DNA of 64,000 bases. It comes from Aurantimonas sp965217685 (GTDB lineage: Bacteria; Pseudomonadota; Alphaproteobacteria; Rhizobiales; Rhizobiaceae). The stretch covers positions 248,001 to 312,000 of the forward strand of contig CBDCIZ010000003.1 in assembly GCA_965217685.1 (NCBI GenBank), given 5' to 3'. The translations under genes were made by a program, and so were the position numbers. The notes under the pieces are model-generated. The model did not search any database, was not told the DNA's origin, and saw only the letters and a list, made by a program, of their open reading frames with translations. Shown here in pieces: positions 17,500 through 26,491 of this stretch (positions within the stretch are counted from its first letter, which is position 1; the number at the start of each line of letters is the position of its first letter).

Positions 17500-18522
17500 G
17501 TGAAAGCCGATTTCGTCCACGTCTCGGCTCCGGCTCGCCTGCATCTGGGATTCCTCGATCCCGGCGGCCGTTCCGGGCGTCGCTTCGGCGGCATCGGCCT
17601 GGCGCTCGACGCGCCGGCGACGCGGCTGACGATCGCGCGGCGAGCGGCCTGTTCCGGCGCGGCGGACGACGGGGTGAACGGCGGAGCGGATGATCGCGTC
17701 GAGGGCCCGGAGGCGGACCGCGCGGCGGCTTATTTGAGCAAGCTGCGTCAGTGGCTCGACCTCCCCTCGCCCTGCGAATTGACGCTGCACGAGACGATTC
17801 CGGCCCATTCCGGCCTCGGTTCGGGCACGCAACTGGCGCTGGCCGTCGCGGCCGGCCTGCGTGCCCTCGAAGGCCTGCCGGCTGATGTGGCGGGGGACGC
17901 AGCGCTGCTGGGGCGCGCGCAGCGCTCAGGCCTGGGTGCGGCGTTCCTCGCGCGCGGCGGTCTCGCGGTAGACGGCGGCAAGGGTGAGAATGACCGGCCG
18001 CCGCCGATCGTCGCCCACCACGCCTTTCCGGCCGAGTGGCGGGTGGTCCTCGTCCTCGATCCTCGCACGGAAGGCTTTCACGGGCAGGACGAACTGGCCG
18101 CCTTCGCCGCCCTGCCTGCCCTTGCGGAGGGGGCGAGCGCCGAGATCTGTCGACTGGTGCTGATGCAGGCGCTGCCTGGCCTCGTCGAGCGCGACATCGC
18201 CGGCTTTGGCGCGGCGATCGGCACGATCCAGAAGATGGTCGGCGAGCATTTCGCACCGGCTCAGGGCGGCGTCTTCACCAGTAGGGCGGTCGCCAAAGCC
18301 TGCCACGCACTTCATGCTGCGGGCGCGCACGGCATCGGCCAGAGCTCTTGGGGCCCGACCGGCTTTGCCTTCGCGGCATCGCAAGTCGACGCCGAGCGAC
18401 TGGTCGCAAAGTTGCACCGGAACGGGACAGCCGGCGATCTCGACATCCGCATCGCCTGCGGACGCGAACACGGGGCGACGATCGAAACGGTCGCGCGCCG
18501 GCAACGAACGGGCACCGGCTGA
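17500..18522 (+). CDS. mptG: Beta-ribofuranosylaminobenzene 5'-phosphate synthase (H4MPT biosynthesis)
   Basis: This GHMP-kinase-fold enzyme condenses 4-hydroxybenzoate or 4-aminobenzoate with PRPP, the committed step of H4MPT synthesis (Orf4 in Methylobacterium). The 340-residue protein begins VSAPARLHLGFLDPGG, has the GHMP motif ETIPAHSGLGSGTQLALAVAAG (about residues 98-119), and ends with the conserved GIGQSSWGPTGFAFA. It starts with GTG after AGGGGA. It opens the rightward H4MPT gene run with mtdB, mch and fae and is divergent from the carbinolamine dehydratase gene. Confidence 0.94.
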   Translation: MKADFVHVSAPARLHLGFLDPGGRSGRRFGGIGLALDAPATRLTIARRAACSGAADDGVNGGADDRVEGPEADRAAAYLSKLRQWLDLPSPCELTLHETIPAHSGLGSGTQLALAVAAGLRALEGLPADVAGDAALLGRAQRSGLGAAFLARGGLAVDGGKGENDRPPPIVAHHAFPAEWRVVLVLDPRTEGFHGQDELAAFAALPALAEGASAEICRLVLMQALPGLVERDIAGFGAAIGTIQKMVGEHFAPAQGGVFTSRAVAKACHALHAAGAHGIGQSSWGPTGFAFAASQVDAERLVAKLHRNGTAGDLDIRIACGREHGATIETVARRQRTGTG

Positions 18523-18631
18523 GGCGCAGTGGCGTCTCGGCATCCATCGCGGGCCGCCGAGGTCCGCATTCACGACAAGCCGGGCGGGATACCCCCGGCA
18601 CACGCGAAAAACGAGAAAGGGCCCGCATTCC

Positions 18632-19528
18632 ATGGCCGACAAGAACATCCTTCACATGCTGACCCCTCACAAGCATGTCAGCCCTTTCGACGTGAACCAG
18701 GCGCTCGACGCCGGCTACGATTCGGTGACGCCCTACGAACGGGTCGAACTGAGCGAGGTCGCCGATCTCGTGCAGGACGTCATCTTCTCGCGTCCGCCTG
18801 ATGTCGGCGTCCGTTCCGGCATCTTCTTCGGCGGTGACGACGCGGTGCTGGCCCTCGACATGATCGACGCGGCGAAGAAAGCGCTGGTGCCGCCCTTCGG
18901 CGCCCATCTCTTCGCCGATCCGGCCGGCTCCTTCACCACGGCCGCCGCGATGGTCGCCAAGGTCGAGAAGGCGCTGAAAGACAAGCACGGCAAGGCCTTG
19001 AAGGACGTTTCGATCGCCGTCTTCGGCGCGACCGGCGTCGTCGGCTATTGCGCGGCGGTGATCGCGGCCTCGCAAGGCGCCAGGGTCAGGATCGTCGGCT
19101 ACCGCGGCGTCGACCGGGTGAAGACGCGCGGCGACGAGATGAAGGAGCGCTTCGGCGTCGACGTCGAGCCGGCCGACGGCTCGTCCGAGGAGAAGAACAC
19201 CGCCATCGCGGCCGATGTCGAGGTGATCCTCGCCGCCGCCAAGGCGGGTGTGCAGGTGTTGAGCGCGGCGCAGATGAAGGCGGCGAAGACGCTGCTCGTC
19301 GCCGCCGACGTCAACGCCGTGCCGCCGGCTGGCCTTCAAGGCATCGACGTGATGGCCGACGCCGTACCGATCGAGGGCACGCACGCCGTCGGGATCGGCG
19401 CGCTGACGATCGGACAGGTGAAGTCGAAGACCGAATACGGCCTGTTCCGACGGATGATCGAGGCCGATGAGCCTCAGGTGCTCGACTTCCGCGACGCCTT
19501 CAAGCTCGCCCGCACGCTGGTCGGCTGA
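18632..19528 (+). CDS. mtdB: NAD(P)-dependent methylene-H4MPT dehydrogenase MtdB
   Basis: MtdB oxidises methylene-H4MPT to methenyl-H4MPT, the first redox step after formaldehyde is bound by H4MPT. The 298-residue protein begins ADKNILHMLTPHKHVSPFDVN, which is characteristic of MtdB/MtdA-type enzymes. A Rossmann NAD(P) motif VFGATGVVGYCAAVIA lies near residues 130-145. It sits between the beta-RFAP synthase gene and an ATP-grasp gene, nine bases before the latter. Confidence 0.95.
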   Translation: MADKNILHMLTPHKHVSPFDVNQALDAGYDSVTPYERVELSEVADLVQDVIFSRPPDVGVRSGIFFGGDDAVLALDMIDAAKKALVPPFGAHLFADPAGSFTTAAAMVAKVEKALKDKHGKALKDVSIAVFGATGVVGYCAAVIAASQGARVRIVGYRGVDRVKTRGDEMKERFGVDVEPADGSSEEKNTAIAADVEVILAAAKAGVQVLSAAQMKAAKTLLVAADVNAVPPAGLQGIDVMADAVPIEGTHAVGIGALTIGQVKSKTEYGLFRRMIEADEPQVLDFRDAFKLARTLVG

Positions 19529-19536
19529 GGCACACC

Positions 19537-20685
19537 GTGACCCTCCCGACCGACCAGCCGACCATCCTGTGCGCCGCCTTTTCGGCGCGGCAGATCGCCA
19601 TGAGCGCCAGGCGCTCGGGGTATGGCGCGCTGGCCGTCGACTTCTTCGGCGATCTCGACCTCCATGAGTCCGCGCTCGCCGGGGAAACGCTCGGCAGCGA
19701 CGATTTCGGCGGCTTCGACGGTGCGGCGCTGATCGCGGCGCTGCAGCGGTTGGCGAAGGGGCGCGAGCCGATCGGCTTCGTCCACGGCGCCGGTTTCGAG
19801 GACCGGCCGGAGCTTCTGGAGGAGATCGGCCGCCATTGGCCGCTTCTGGGCACGGCGCCGGCGACGTCGCGGGTTCTGAAGGACCCCGAAGCATTTGCCG
19901 GACTTTGCCGGGCGGCCGGGGTGACGCATCCTCAGATTGCCCGAATGGCGCCGGCGGGCGAGGCGCATCTGTGGCTGTCGAAGAAGATCGGCGGCTGCGG
20001 CGGCAGCCATGTGCGTTCGGCTGAGACGACCGCGCCGGGCGCCGACCGCTACGTCCAGAAATTCGTCGCCGGCGAACGCTGGTCGGCGGCCTTCGTCGCG
20101 GCCGGCGGCAAGGCGACCGTTCTCGGCTTCACCAGGCAGTGGACCCATCCCTCGGGCGACGAGCCCTATCGCTACGGCGGCGCAGTGGGGCCGCTGACGC
20201 CGCAGAAGCCGGCCGGCTCGGCCATGCGCGATGCGATGGCGCGGGTCACGGCGGCCGTCAGCGATTGCGGCCATGCGCCGCTCACCGGCCTTTGCAGCGC
20301 CGATTTCGTCGTGTCCGCCGACGGGCCGGTGCTTCTGGAGATCAACGCCCGCTTCGGCGCCACCATGGACATCTTCGACACCGATTCGGAACCGCTGCTC
20401 GCGCTGCATCTTCGCGCCTGCCGCGGCGACCCGATCGGCGGCTACACAGGCCCGCAACATGTACGCGCCAGTGGCCTTGCCTGGGCCGAGGCACCGGTGT
20501 CGGTGGGCGCGGGTTTTATCTGGCCCGCCTTCACCCGCGACCGGACCGCCGCGCCAACGGCGTTCGTCACCGGCCAGCCCATCGCGACCATCGTCTCCAA
20601 GGCAGACACCGAGGAGGCCGCGGTCGCGCTCTTTCACGGCCATATCGCAGACCTTGAAAAGACATTCGAAAGGAAAGCCGCATGA
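19537..20685 (+). CDS. ATP-grasp ligase of the H4MPT/methylofuran cluster
   Basis: A 382-residue ATP-grasp protein starting with GTG. The N-terminal part (ILCAAFSARQIAMSARRSGY) is a Rossmann-like preATP-grasp domain. The ATP-grasp core shows RVLKDPEAFAGLC, WLSKKIGGCGGSHV, YVQKFVAGERWSAAFV and the metal-binding LLEINARFGATMD. Proteins of this kind are known only from C1 cofactor gene clusters of methylotrophs and archaea, where ATP-grasp enzymes add glutamate or join tyramine and glutamate. Which bond this one makes is not shown. It overlaps mch by four bases. Confidence 0.85.
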   Translation: MTLPTDQPTILCAAFSARQIAMSARRSGYGALAVDFFGDLDLHESALAGETLGSDDFGGFDGAALIAALQRLAKGREPIGFVHGAGFEDRPELLEEIGRHWPLLGTAPATSRVLKDPEAFAGLCRAAGVTHPQIARMAPAGEAHLWLSKKIGGCGGSHVRSAETTAPGADRYVQKFVAGERWSAAFVAAGGKATVLGFTRQWTHPSGDEPYRYGGAVGPLTPQKPAGSAMRDAMARVTAAVSDCGHAPLTGLCSADFVVSADGPVLLEINARFGATMDIFDTDSEPLLALHLRACRGDPIGGYTGPQHVRASGLAWAEAPVSVGAGFIWPAFTRDRTAAPTAFVTGQPIATIVSKADTEEAAVALFHGHIADLEKTFERKAA

Positions 20686-21698
20686 GCGCCACGACCATGA
20701 CGTCCACGCCATCGCCTGTGCAGGCGACGAAAGCACCGTCCACGCTCTCGGTCAATGCGGGCGCGCTGGCGCTGGTCGAGACCCTTAAGGACCGCGCAGG
20801 ACAGTTGAAGCTCGGCGTCTCGAAAGGCGCGGCGGGCGAAACGCTGATCGACGCCGGCGCCAGGGCGCCCGGCAGCCTGGAGGCCGGCCGGCTGATCACC
20901 GAGATCTGCCTCGGCGGCCTCGGCACCGTCGAGATCGGCTCGTCGCCGTATCTTTCGCGCTGGCCCTTCACCCTGACCGTGCGCACGCCGCAGCCGGTGC
21001 TCGCCTGCCTTGGTAGCCAGTATGCCGGCTGGCAGCTGACCCATGGCGAGGGCGACGACGCCTATTTCTCCATGGGCTCGGGTCCGGCGCGCGCGCTCGC
21101 CGGCAAGGAGGACCTGTTCAAGGACATTGCCTATGCCGACAAGAGCGATGCGGCCGTCCTCGTCCTCGAAACCGGCAGTCCGCCGCCCGAGGCGCTGGTG
21201 CGGTGGATTGCGAAGACCTGCGACATCGCCACCGATGCCCTGACCATCGTCTACACGCCGACCCAGTCGCTGGCCGGCAGCGTGCAGATCGTCGGCCGCG
21301 TCGTCGAGGTGGCGCTGCACAAGGCGCATGAGCTGAAATTCGACCTGTCGCGCATCGTCGAGGGCATGGGCATGGCGCCACTCAGCCCCCCGCATCCCGA
21401 TTTCGTCATCGCCATGGGCCGCACCAACGACGCGGTGATCTATGGCGGGCGTATCATGCTCCACGTCACCGGCCCCGCCGCCGACGCCGAGGATCTCGCC
21501 GCCAGGTTGCCGAGCTCGACCGCCAGCGATTACGGCCGGCCCTTCGCGGAGATCTTCAAAGAGTACGAGGGCGATTTCTACAAGATCGACCCGATGCTGT
21601 TTTCCCCCGCCGAGGTCGCGGTGGTCTCGCTCGAAAGCGGCCAGACGTTCCGCGGCGGCTCCGTCGATCAAAAGCTCGTCGATGCCTCCTTCGACTGA
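20682..21698 (+). CDS. mch: Methenyl-H4MPT cyclohydrolase Mch
   Basis: Mch hydrolyses methenyl-H4MPT to formyl-H4MPT, linking MtdB to the Fhc complex. The 338-residue protein has a short N-terminal extension (about 20 residues), then LSVNAGALALVETLKDRA, DAGARAPGSLEAGRLITEICLGG and the conserved SPPHPDFVIAMGRTNDAVIYGG near the C-terminus. Length and motifs match bacterial Mch. It is coupled by short overlaps to the ATP-grasp genes on both sides. Confidence 0.97.
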   Translation: MSATTMTSTPSPVQATKAPSTLSVNAGALALVETLKDRAGQLKLGVSKGAAGETLIDAGARAPGSLEAGRLITEICLGGLGTVEIGSSPYLSRWPFTLTVRTPQPVLACLGSQYAGWQLTHGEGDDAYFSMGSGPARALAGKEDLFKDIAYADKSDAAVLVLETGSPPPEALVRWIAKTCDIATDALTIVYTPTQSLAGSVQIVGRVVEVALHKAHELKFDLSRIVEGMGMAPLSPPHPDFVIAMGRTNDAVIYGGRIMLHVTGPAADAEDLAARLPSSTASDYGRPFAEIFKEYEGDFYKIDPMLFSPAEVAVVSLESGQTFRGGSVDQKLVDASFD

Positions 21699-22665
21699 TC
21701 CCGCGCCCATCGGCCCAATTCGCGACAGTCGGCCGGCAATCCTGCTCGTCACCGCCGACATGGACCGCCATGCCCGCGAAATGATCGTGGCCTTCGAGGC
21801 GCGAGGCGCTCGGGTGGAATCCTGCGCGTTGAAAGCCATCGGCTTCGACACGGCCGGCCCCGGCGGCCTTTCCATTCCGCGCTTTGCCGACCGTCTGCCG
21901 GACGCCGTCTGCGTGCGCACCATGGATGGCGGCTCCTTCGAGGCGGTGACGCGCCGGCTCGGCGTGCTGCATGCCATGGCCAGGCTCGGCATTCCCGTCT
22001 CCAACGATGCGCGGGCGATCGAGAACTGCGTCGACAAGGCCGCGACGAGCTTTCTCCTGTCCCGCGCCGGTCTGCCGAGCCCGCCGAGCGTCTGCGTCGA
22101 GACGCGGGCGGACGCGCTTCGGCTGTTCGTCCGTGAAAACCATCCGATGGTGCTGAAGCCGCTGTTCGGGGCGCAGGGCAAGGGGTTGAAGCTGATCCGA
22201 ACACCGGACGACCTGCCCGAGCCGTCCGAAACCGAGGGCGACGTCTACTATCTTCAGCGCTATGCCGGAGTCGAGGCCGCCGGCCATTGGAGCGACGTGC
22301 GCATTCTCGTCTCGGCCGGGCGCGTCGTCGCCTCCATGCGACGCGAGGCGGACGGCTGGATCACCAACATCAAGCAGGGCGCGAAGGCCCTGCCCATGGT
22401 GCCCGACGCCGAGATGAAGGCGCTGGCGATCGCCGCGACCGAGGCCGTCGGCGGCGATTTTACCGGCGTCGACCTGCTGCGCGACGAGACCGGCGCAGCG
22501 CAGATCATCGAGGTCAATTCCATGCCCGCCTGGACAGGCATCAAAAGGGCCACCGGTATCGACATCGCGGCGGTGCGGGCCGGCGATCTGATGGCGCGGC
22601 TTTCGCGCGAGGCGGCCGGGCGCCGGGCGCTCGCGGACATCGCGCCGCTGCCGCAGGCCGTGTGA
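21682..22665 (+). CDS. RimK-type ATP-grasp ligase of the H4MPT cluster
   Basis: A 327-residue RimK-like ATP-grasp enzyme. It has SNDARAIENCVDKAATSFLL, the ATP-binding stretch HPMVLKPLFGAQGKGLKLI, YLQRYAGVEAAGHWSDVRILV and the metal site DLLRDETGAAQIIEVNSMPAW. Related enzymes in archaea (MptN, CofF) attach glutamate to methanopterin or F420. Glutamylation of H4MPT or methylofuran is therefore a fair inference but not proven. Its ATG lies inside the mch 3' end (17-base overlap), and its TGA overlaps the next GTG. Confidence 0.86.
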   Translation: MPPSTDPAPIGPIRDSRPAILLVTADMDRHAREMIVAFEARGARVESCALKAIGFDTAGPGGLSIPRFADRLPDAVCVRTMDGGSFEAVTRRLGVLHAMARLGIPVSNDARAIENCVDKAATSFLLSRAGLPSPPSVCVETRADALRLFVRENHPMVLKPLFGAQGKGLKLIRTPDDLPEPSETEGDVYYLQRYAGVEAAGHWSDVRILVSAGRVVASMRREADGWITNIKQGAKALPMVPDAEMKALAIAATEAVGGDFTGVDLLRDETGAAQIIEVNSMPAWTGIKRATGIDIAAVRAGDLMARLSREAAGRRALADIAPLPQAV

Positions 22666-23567
22666 AGGCGTTGGACCGGCCGGCGATCCTCCCTGCCACG
22701 ATCGAGGCGACGTTCCTTGCCGCCTGCCGGGCCGAGATCGACACGCTGAAGCCCGGCAACGTCCACCGCTTCGCGCCCGGACATGGCATGGAGGCGAAAA
22801 CCTTCGAAGCGAGCGCCCGCGCATCGGCGCCGTACATCGCGGCGTCCGGCACGCCTGTCGGCGCACGTATCCTGGCGGCCACCAGGGCGAGCTGGGACGC
22901 CGTCGGGCTCAACGCCAATCTCGGCATCGTTCTCCTTTGCGCGCCGCTTGCCGCCGCGGCCGAGAGGTTGCAGGCGGGAGACGGCCTCGCCGATCTGCGC
23001 GCCTCCATCGCCTTCGTCCTGGCCGACCTCGATCGCGATCCCGGTCGAAGCGATGCGCGCGACGCCTTCGCCGCCATCGCCCTCGCCGCCCCCGGCGGCC
23101 TCGGCTCGGCGGACGAGGGCGATGTGCGCGCACCGCCGACGATCGGCCTCGTCGGTGCGATGAAGCTTGCGGCCGACCGCGATCTCGTCGCCCGACAATA
23201 TGCTGACGGCTTTGCCGGGATTTTCGACATCGGCGTGCCGGCGCTGCGCCATCCGCCGTTCTCGCCGGCGATTTGCGCCGAGCCCGGCTTGGGGCGAGCG
23301 CTCGCCGCCTATCTCGCTTTCGCGACCGCCTTCCCGGACAGCCATCTCGGCCGCAAGTTCGGGGTCGCGACCGCCGAAGCGGTCCGCAAGCGTTTCACCG
23401 CGCTTGCCGAAGCGCTCGACCAGGCGCCCGATCCGCAGGCGGCCTTCACCCTCGCGCTGGCTCTCGACACGGCGCTGAAGGCCCAGGGGCGCAATCCGGG
23501 AACGTCGGCCGACCTGACGGTCGCCAGCCTTTTTGCATGCCAGCTTGCGGAAGCGGCATCGGGATGA
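22662..23567 (+). CDS. CitG-like (triphosphoribosyl-dephospho-CoA synthase family) protein of the C1 cluster
   Basis: A 301-residue protein of the CitG/MdcB fold, recognised by CRAEIDTLKPGNVHRFAPGHGM near the N-terminus and the nucleotide-binding-type ANLGIVLLCAPLAAAAE. Classical CitG makes the citrate-lyase prosthetic group precursor, but no citrate or malonate lyase gene is near. CitG-like proteins are known in methylotroph H4MPT clusters, where they probably serve cofactor synthesis with an unsettled substrate. The GTG start overlaps the previous stop (GTGA). Confidence 0.82.
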   Translation: MKALDRPAILPATIEATFLAACRAEIDTLKPGNVHRFAPGHGMEAKTFEASARASAPYIAASGTPVGARILAATRASWDAVGLNANLGIVLLCAPLAAAAERLQAGDGLADLRASIAFVLADLDRDPGRSDARDAFAAIALAAPGGLGSADEGDVRAPPTIGLVGAMKLAADRDLVARQYADGFAGIFDIGVPALRHPPFSPAICAEPGLGRALAAYLAFATAFPDSHLGRKFGVATAEAVRKRFTALAEALDQAPDPQAAFTLALALDTALKAQGRNPGTSADLTVASLFACQLAEAASG

Positions 23568-23811
23568 TTGACTGTTTGCCACAGGGGTCCATGTGACCCC
23601 TTCGCTATCTGGCTAACCGGTCCCGCGCGGGACGCCGCCAACAAGGATAGACGAATGCCGGACCATTCGGGTTCGGCGACCGGGAGGGATCGACCTGGCA
23701 CCGCTCGTTTCGAGCGGGCTCTCAGTCTCGTCTTGCCTCTACGGATGTCGGAAGTTCTTAACCGGGCCGGTGCCAAGCCGGACCAGTTGGCACAATTTGG
23801 AGGAATTCTGC

Positions 23812-24321
23812 ATGGCTACCATCAACAAGGTCATGGTCGGCGAGTCGCTCGTCGGCGAGGGCAACGAAGTCGCGCATATCGATCTCATCATCGGACCCCG
23901 CGGTTCGGCCGCCGAGTCGGCTTTCTGCAACTCGCTGACGAACAACAAGGACGGGTTCACCACCCTCCTCGCGGTCGTCGCGCCGAACCTGCCCTGCAAG
24001 CCGAACACGGTGATGTTCAACAAGGTCACCATCAAGGGCGCCAAGCAGGCCGTCCAGATGTTCGGCCCGGCCCAGACGGCCGTCGCGCGCGCCGTTGCCG
24101 ATTCGGTCGAGAAGGGCATTATCCCGGCGGCCGAAGCCGACGATCTGTTCATATGCGTCGGCGTCTTCATCCACTGGGAAGCCGAGGACGACGCCAAGAT
24201 CCGCGACTACAACTACCAGGCGACGATGGAATCCATCGAGCGCGCCATCAAGGGCACGCCGACCGCCGCGGAAGTCTTGTCCAAGAAGGGCTCGGCTTCG
24301 CACCCCTTCGCCGGCGCCTAG
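23812..24321 (+). CDS. fae: Formaldehyde-activating enzyme Fae
   Basis: Fae speeds the condensation of formaldehyde with H4MPT to methylene-H4MPT, the entry step of the pathway. The 169-residue protein is of normal length and begins MATINKVMVGESLVGEGNEVAHIDL. His22 corresponds to the catalytic His region of characterised Fae. Blocks GPAQTAVARAVADSVEKGIIP and IHWEAEDDAKIRDYNY are typical. A very strong ribosome site (TTTGGAGGA) and a dedicated terminator fit the high expression usual for Fae. A 240-base gap before it probably holds its own promoter. Confidence 0.98.
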   Translation: MATINKVMVGESLVGEGNEVAHIDLIIGPRGSAAESAFCNSLTNNKDGFTTLLAVVAPNLPCKPNTVMFNKVTIKGAKQAVQMFGPAQTAVARAVADSVEKGIIPAAEADDLFICVGVFIHWEAEDDAKIRDYNYQATMESIERAIKGTPTAAEVLSKKGSASHPFAGA

Positions 24322-24444
24322 ACAAGAGACCATCCCGGAGGAGACGACAAGCCGGCGATGCCCGCCGGCCTCCTCCGGCGATTGGCCGCCAAATTCGGCT
24401 TCCAGTAGGCAGCCGGCCCCGTCATCGGGCGGGACAAGATGTGG

Positions 24445-24474
24445 AAAAGGGATCGGGCGACCGGTCCCTTTTTT
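24445..24474 (+). terminator. Rho-independent terminator after fae
   Basis: An 11-base stem (AAAGGGATCGG with CCGGTCCCTTT, one G-U pair) with a 4-base GCGA loop runs into six Ts. It is the clearest intrinsic terminator in the window and closes the rightward mptG-fae gene run before the leftward HisA-like gene. Confidence 0.9.
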
Positions 24475-24629
24475 CATGTGCGATCATCGGCTGGCGTTGC
24501 ATGCCAAGCAGTTTTCAAAGCAGATGCTCGGCGTGCGAACATGCGCGAACGACCGAACGGCATCGGTTGGATTTTCGCGATGCCGCGTATCATCGAACTT
24601 CAGGTCCTGGCAAAGATCGAACGAAAACG

Positions 24630-25349
24630 TCACAAGCCCTTCCCTGAAAGTTCCTCAGCGCGCCTGACATCCGCCGCCGTGAGCCGGCCGTCATGAAGCG
24701 CGCTGGAAACGAGGATGCCGGCGATGCCGAAATCGTTCAGGGCGTCGAGGTCTTCGGGGCCGCGCAGGCCGCCGGCAGCGAAGACTTTTCGCTCGGGGCC
24801 GGCGCGATCGACGATCTCGGACAGGCGCGCGAGATCGGGGCCGAGGCCGCTGCCGACCCTTGCAAGGGTCATGACGATGATCCGCTCCGGCCAGGTTTCC
24901 GCCTTCCCCAGCACCGCCCGCTCGCCGACGAAGGCGTCGCCGCGAAAATCGAGCGACAGGACACCATCGCGCCGGAACGTCGGATCGTCGAGCAGCGAGA
25001 CGTCGACGAGGGTTTCGCTGCCGGCCACGGGCCGCAGGGCGCAGACGGCGTGCAGGAGTTCGATCCCGGCGCGGTCCTTCGGGCCGCAGTCGACCCAGAC
25101 CCGGCAATCCGGATGCGCCTCGGCAAGACGACGATACAGCGCGACGTCCGGCGGGCCGCCACCGATCGCATCGAGATCGGCGAGATACACCGCTTCGAAG
25201 GGGTGGAGACCCATCAGTCCGGCGAGAACGTCGAGCGGCTCGGCGGTCGGCGACAGCGGCGTCTCGATCGGCCGGTAGGAGACGCGATCGCCCTTGAAGC
25301 CGCGCACGACCGAGCCGCCTTTGAGGTCGAGGACGGGGATGATCTGCAT
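24630..25349 (-). CDS. HisA-like (beta/alpha)8 protein of C1 cofactor clusters
   Basis: A 239-residue paralogue of phosphoribosylformimino-AICAR-P isomerase (HisA). It opens MQIIPVLDLKGGSVVRGFKG, has YLADLDAIGG and the phosphate-loop-like KVFAAGGLRGPEDLDAL near the C-terminus. Divergence from true HisA and the place inside the H4MPT cluster point to the uncharacterised HisA-related group known from methanogens and methylotrophs. A role in pterin or furan cofactor synthesis is inferred only from neighbours. It is convergent with fae and divergent from the MfnF-like gene. Confidence 0.82.
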   Translation of the reverse strand: MQIIPVLDLKGGSVVRGFKGDRVSYRPIETPLSPTAEPLDVLAGLMGLHPFEAVYLADLDAIGGGPPDVALYRRLAEAHPDCRVWVDCGPKDRAGIELLHAVCALRPVAGSETLVDVSLLDDPTFRRDGVLSLDFRGDAFVGERAVLGKAETWPERIIVMTLARVGSGLGPDLARLSEIVDRAGPERKVFAAGGLRGPEDLDALNDFGIAGILVSSALHDGRLTAADVRRAEELSGKGL

Positions 25350-25422
25350 GGAAAGGATTTCCGCGGGCGGGCGTTTGGGTGCTAAGGACGGTCGCGACGG
25401 GTTAAATCAGGCCGAAAGCATT

Positions 25423-26454
25423 ATGGCGAGAACATTGGGTTGGGACGTGGGCGGGGCGCATCTGAAGGCCGCGCTCGTCGAAAATGGGCGCATCGTCAAG
25501 GTCTGGCAGGAGCCGAGCCCGATCTGGCGGGGCCTCGACCATCTCGACACCGCCTTGAAAGCGATCCTCGCCTCGGTCAAGGACATCGACGGCGTCGAGC
25601 GCCACGCGATCACCATGACGGGCGAACTCTCCGACATCTTCGCCTCGCGGCGCGAGGGCGTCGAGCAACTGACGCACATTTTCACCCGGGAGCTGGACGG
25701 CGACGTGATGCTCTATGCCGGTGCCGAAGGCTTCATCGCGCCCGGCGACGCGCGGTCCCATGCCGATGCCGTCGCCTCGGCCAACTGGCACGCCAGCGCC
25801 GCGCTGGCAGCGGGCGAGATCGAGGAGGCATTGTTCCTCGACATGGGCTCGACCACCACCGATCTGGCGCCCGTGGCCGGCCATCAGGTGCTGGCGCGAG
25901 GGACCACCGACCGGCAGCGGCTGGTCGAGGGCGAACTCGTCTACCAGGGCTTCACCCGCACGGCGCTGATGGGCGTCGAAAAGCGCGTGCCCTTCGCCGG
26001 TCGCTCGATCCCGCTGATGAACGAACTCTTCGCCACCATGGCCGACGTCCAGCGCATCATTGGTGTCCTCGACGAGAGTGACGACCAGCATGAGGCGGCC
26101 GACGGCGGCGAAAAGACCATCGAGGCCTCGCGCCGCCGGCTCGCCCGGATGATCGGCATGGACGCCTCCGGCGCCACCGACGACGCCTGGGAGTGGCTCG
26201 CCCACGCCTTCGCCGAGGCGCAGGTGCGCCATATCCACGACGCGGCGTTGCAGGTCCTGTCGCGTGAAGACCTGAGCGACGAGGCGCCGGTGGTCGTCGC
26301 GGGCGCCGGACGGCCGGTGCTGCGGAGGCTCGCCGCCCGTCTCGATCGCGGCGTCGTCGACTTTTCCGACCTCTTCGACTGCCCGGGCGAGATACGCGAC
26401 GACGTCTGCCGCGCCGCGCCCGCCGCGGCGCTGGCAATCCTGGCGGGACGATGA
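25423..26454 (+). CDS. MfnF-like hydantoinase/oxoprolinase-family protein
   Basis: A 343-residue protein with an ASKHA/hydantoinase-type fold. It has a phosphate-binding N-terminus TLGWDVGGAHLKAALVENG, GELSDIFASRREGVEQL, and the second phosphate motif ALFLDMGSTTTDLAPV. It belongs to the group found with H4MPT genes in bacteria and archaea. The archaeal member MfnF joins the aminomethylfuran diphosphate to gamma-glutamyltyramine in methanofuran synthesis. The same step for methylofuran is likely here but is an extrapolation. The cupin gene follows by 37 bases. Confidence 0.85.
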   Translation: MARTLGWDVGGAHLKAALVENGRIVKVWQEPSPIWRGLDHLDTALKAILASVKDIDGVERHAITMTGELSDIFASRREGVEQLTHIFTRELDGDVMLYAGAEGFIAPGDARSHADAVASANWHASAALAAGEIEEALFLDMGSTTTDLAPVAGHQVLARGTTDRQRLVEGELVYQGFTRTALMGVEKRVPFAGRSIPLMNELFATMADVQRIIGVLDESDDQHEAADGGEKTIEASRRRLARMIGMDASGATDDAWEWLAHAFAEAQVRHIHDAALQVLSREDLSDEAPVVVAGAGRPVLRRLAARLDRGVVDFSDLFDCPGEIRDDVCRAAPAAALAILAGR

Positions 26455-26491
26455 CAAGCTTTATCGACGTTATCTGCGGGAGAAGAACACC

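Noticed and set aside
23584..23600. Small hairpin GGGGTC-N5-GACCCC after the CitG-like gene
   Set aside because: Only six base pairs and no T-run, so it is not supported as a terminator.
23787..23811. TGGCAC before fae as a possible sigma-54 promoter
   Set aside because: There is no TTGC element at the required spacing, and the motif lies next to the ribosome site.
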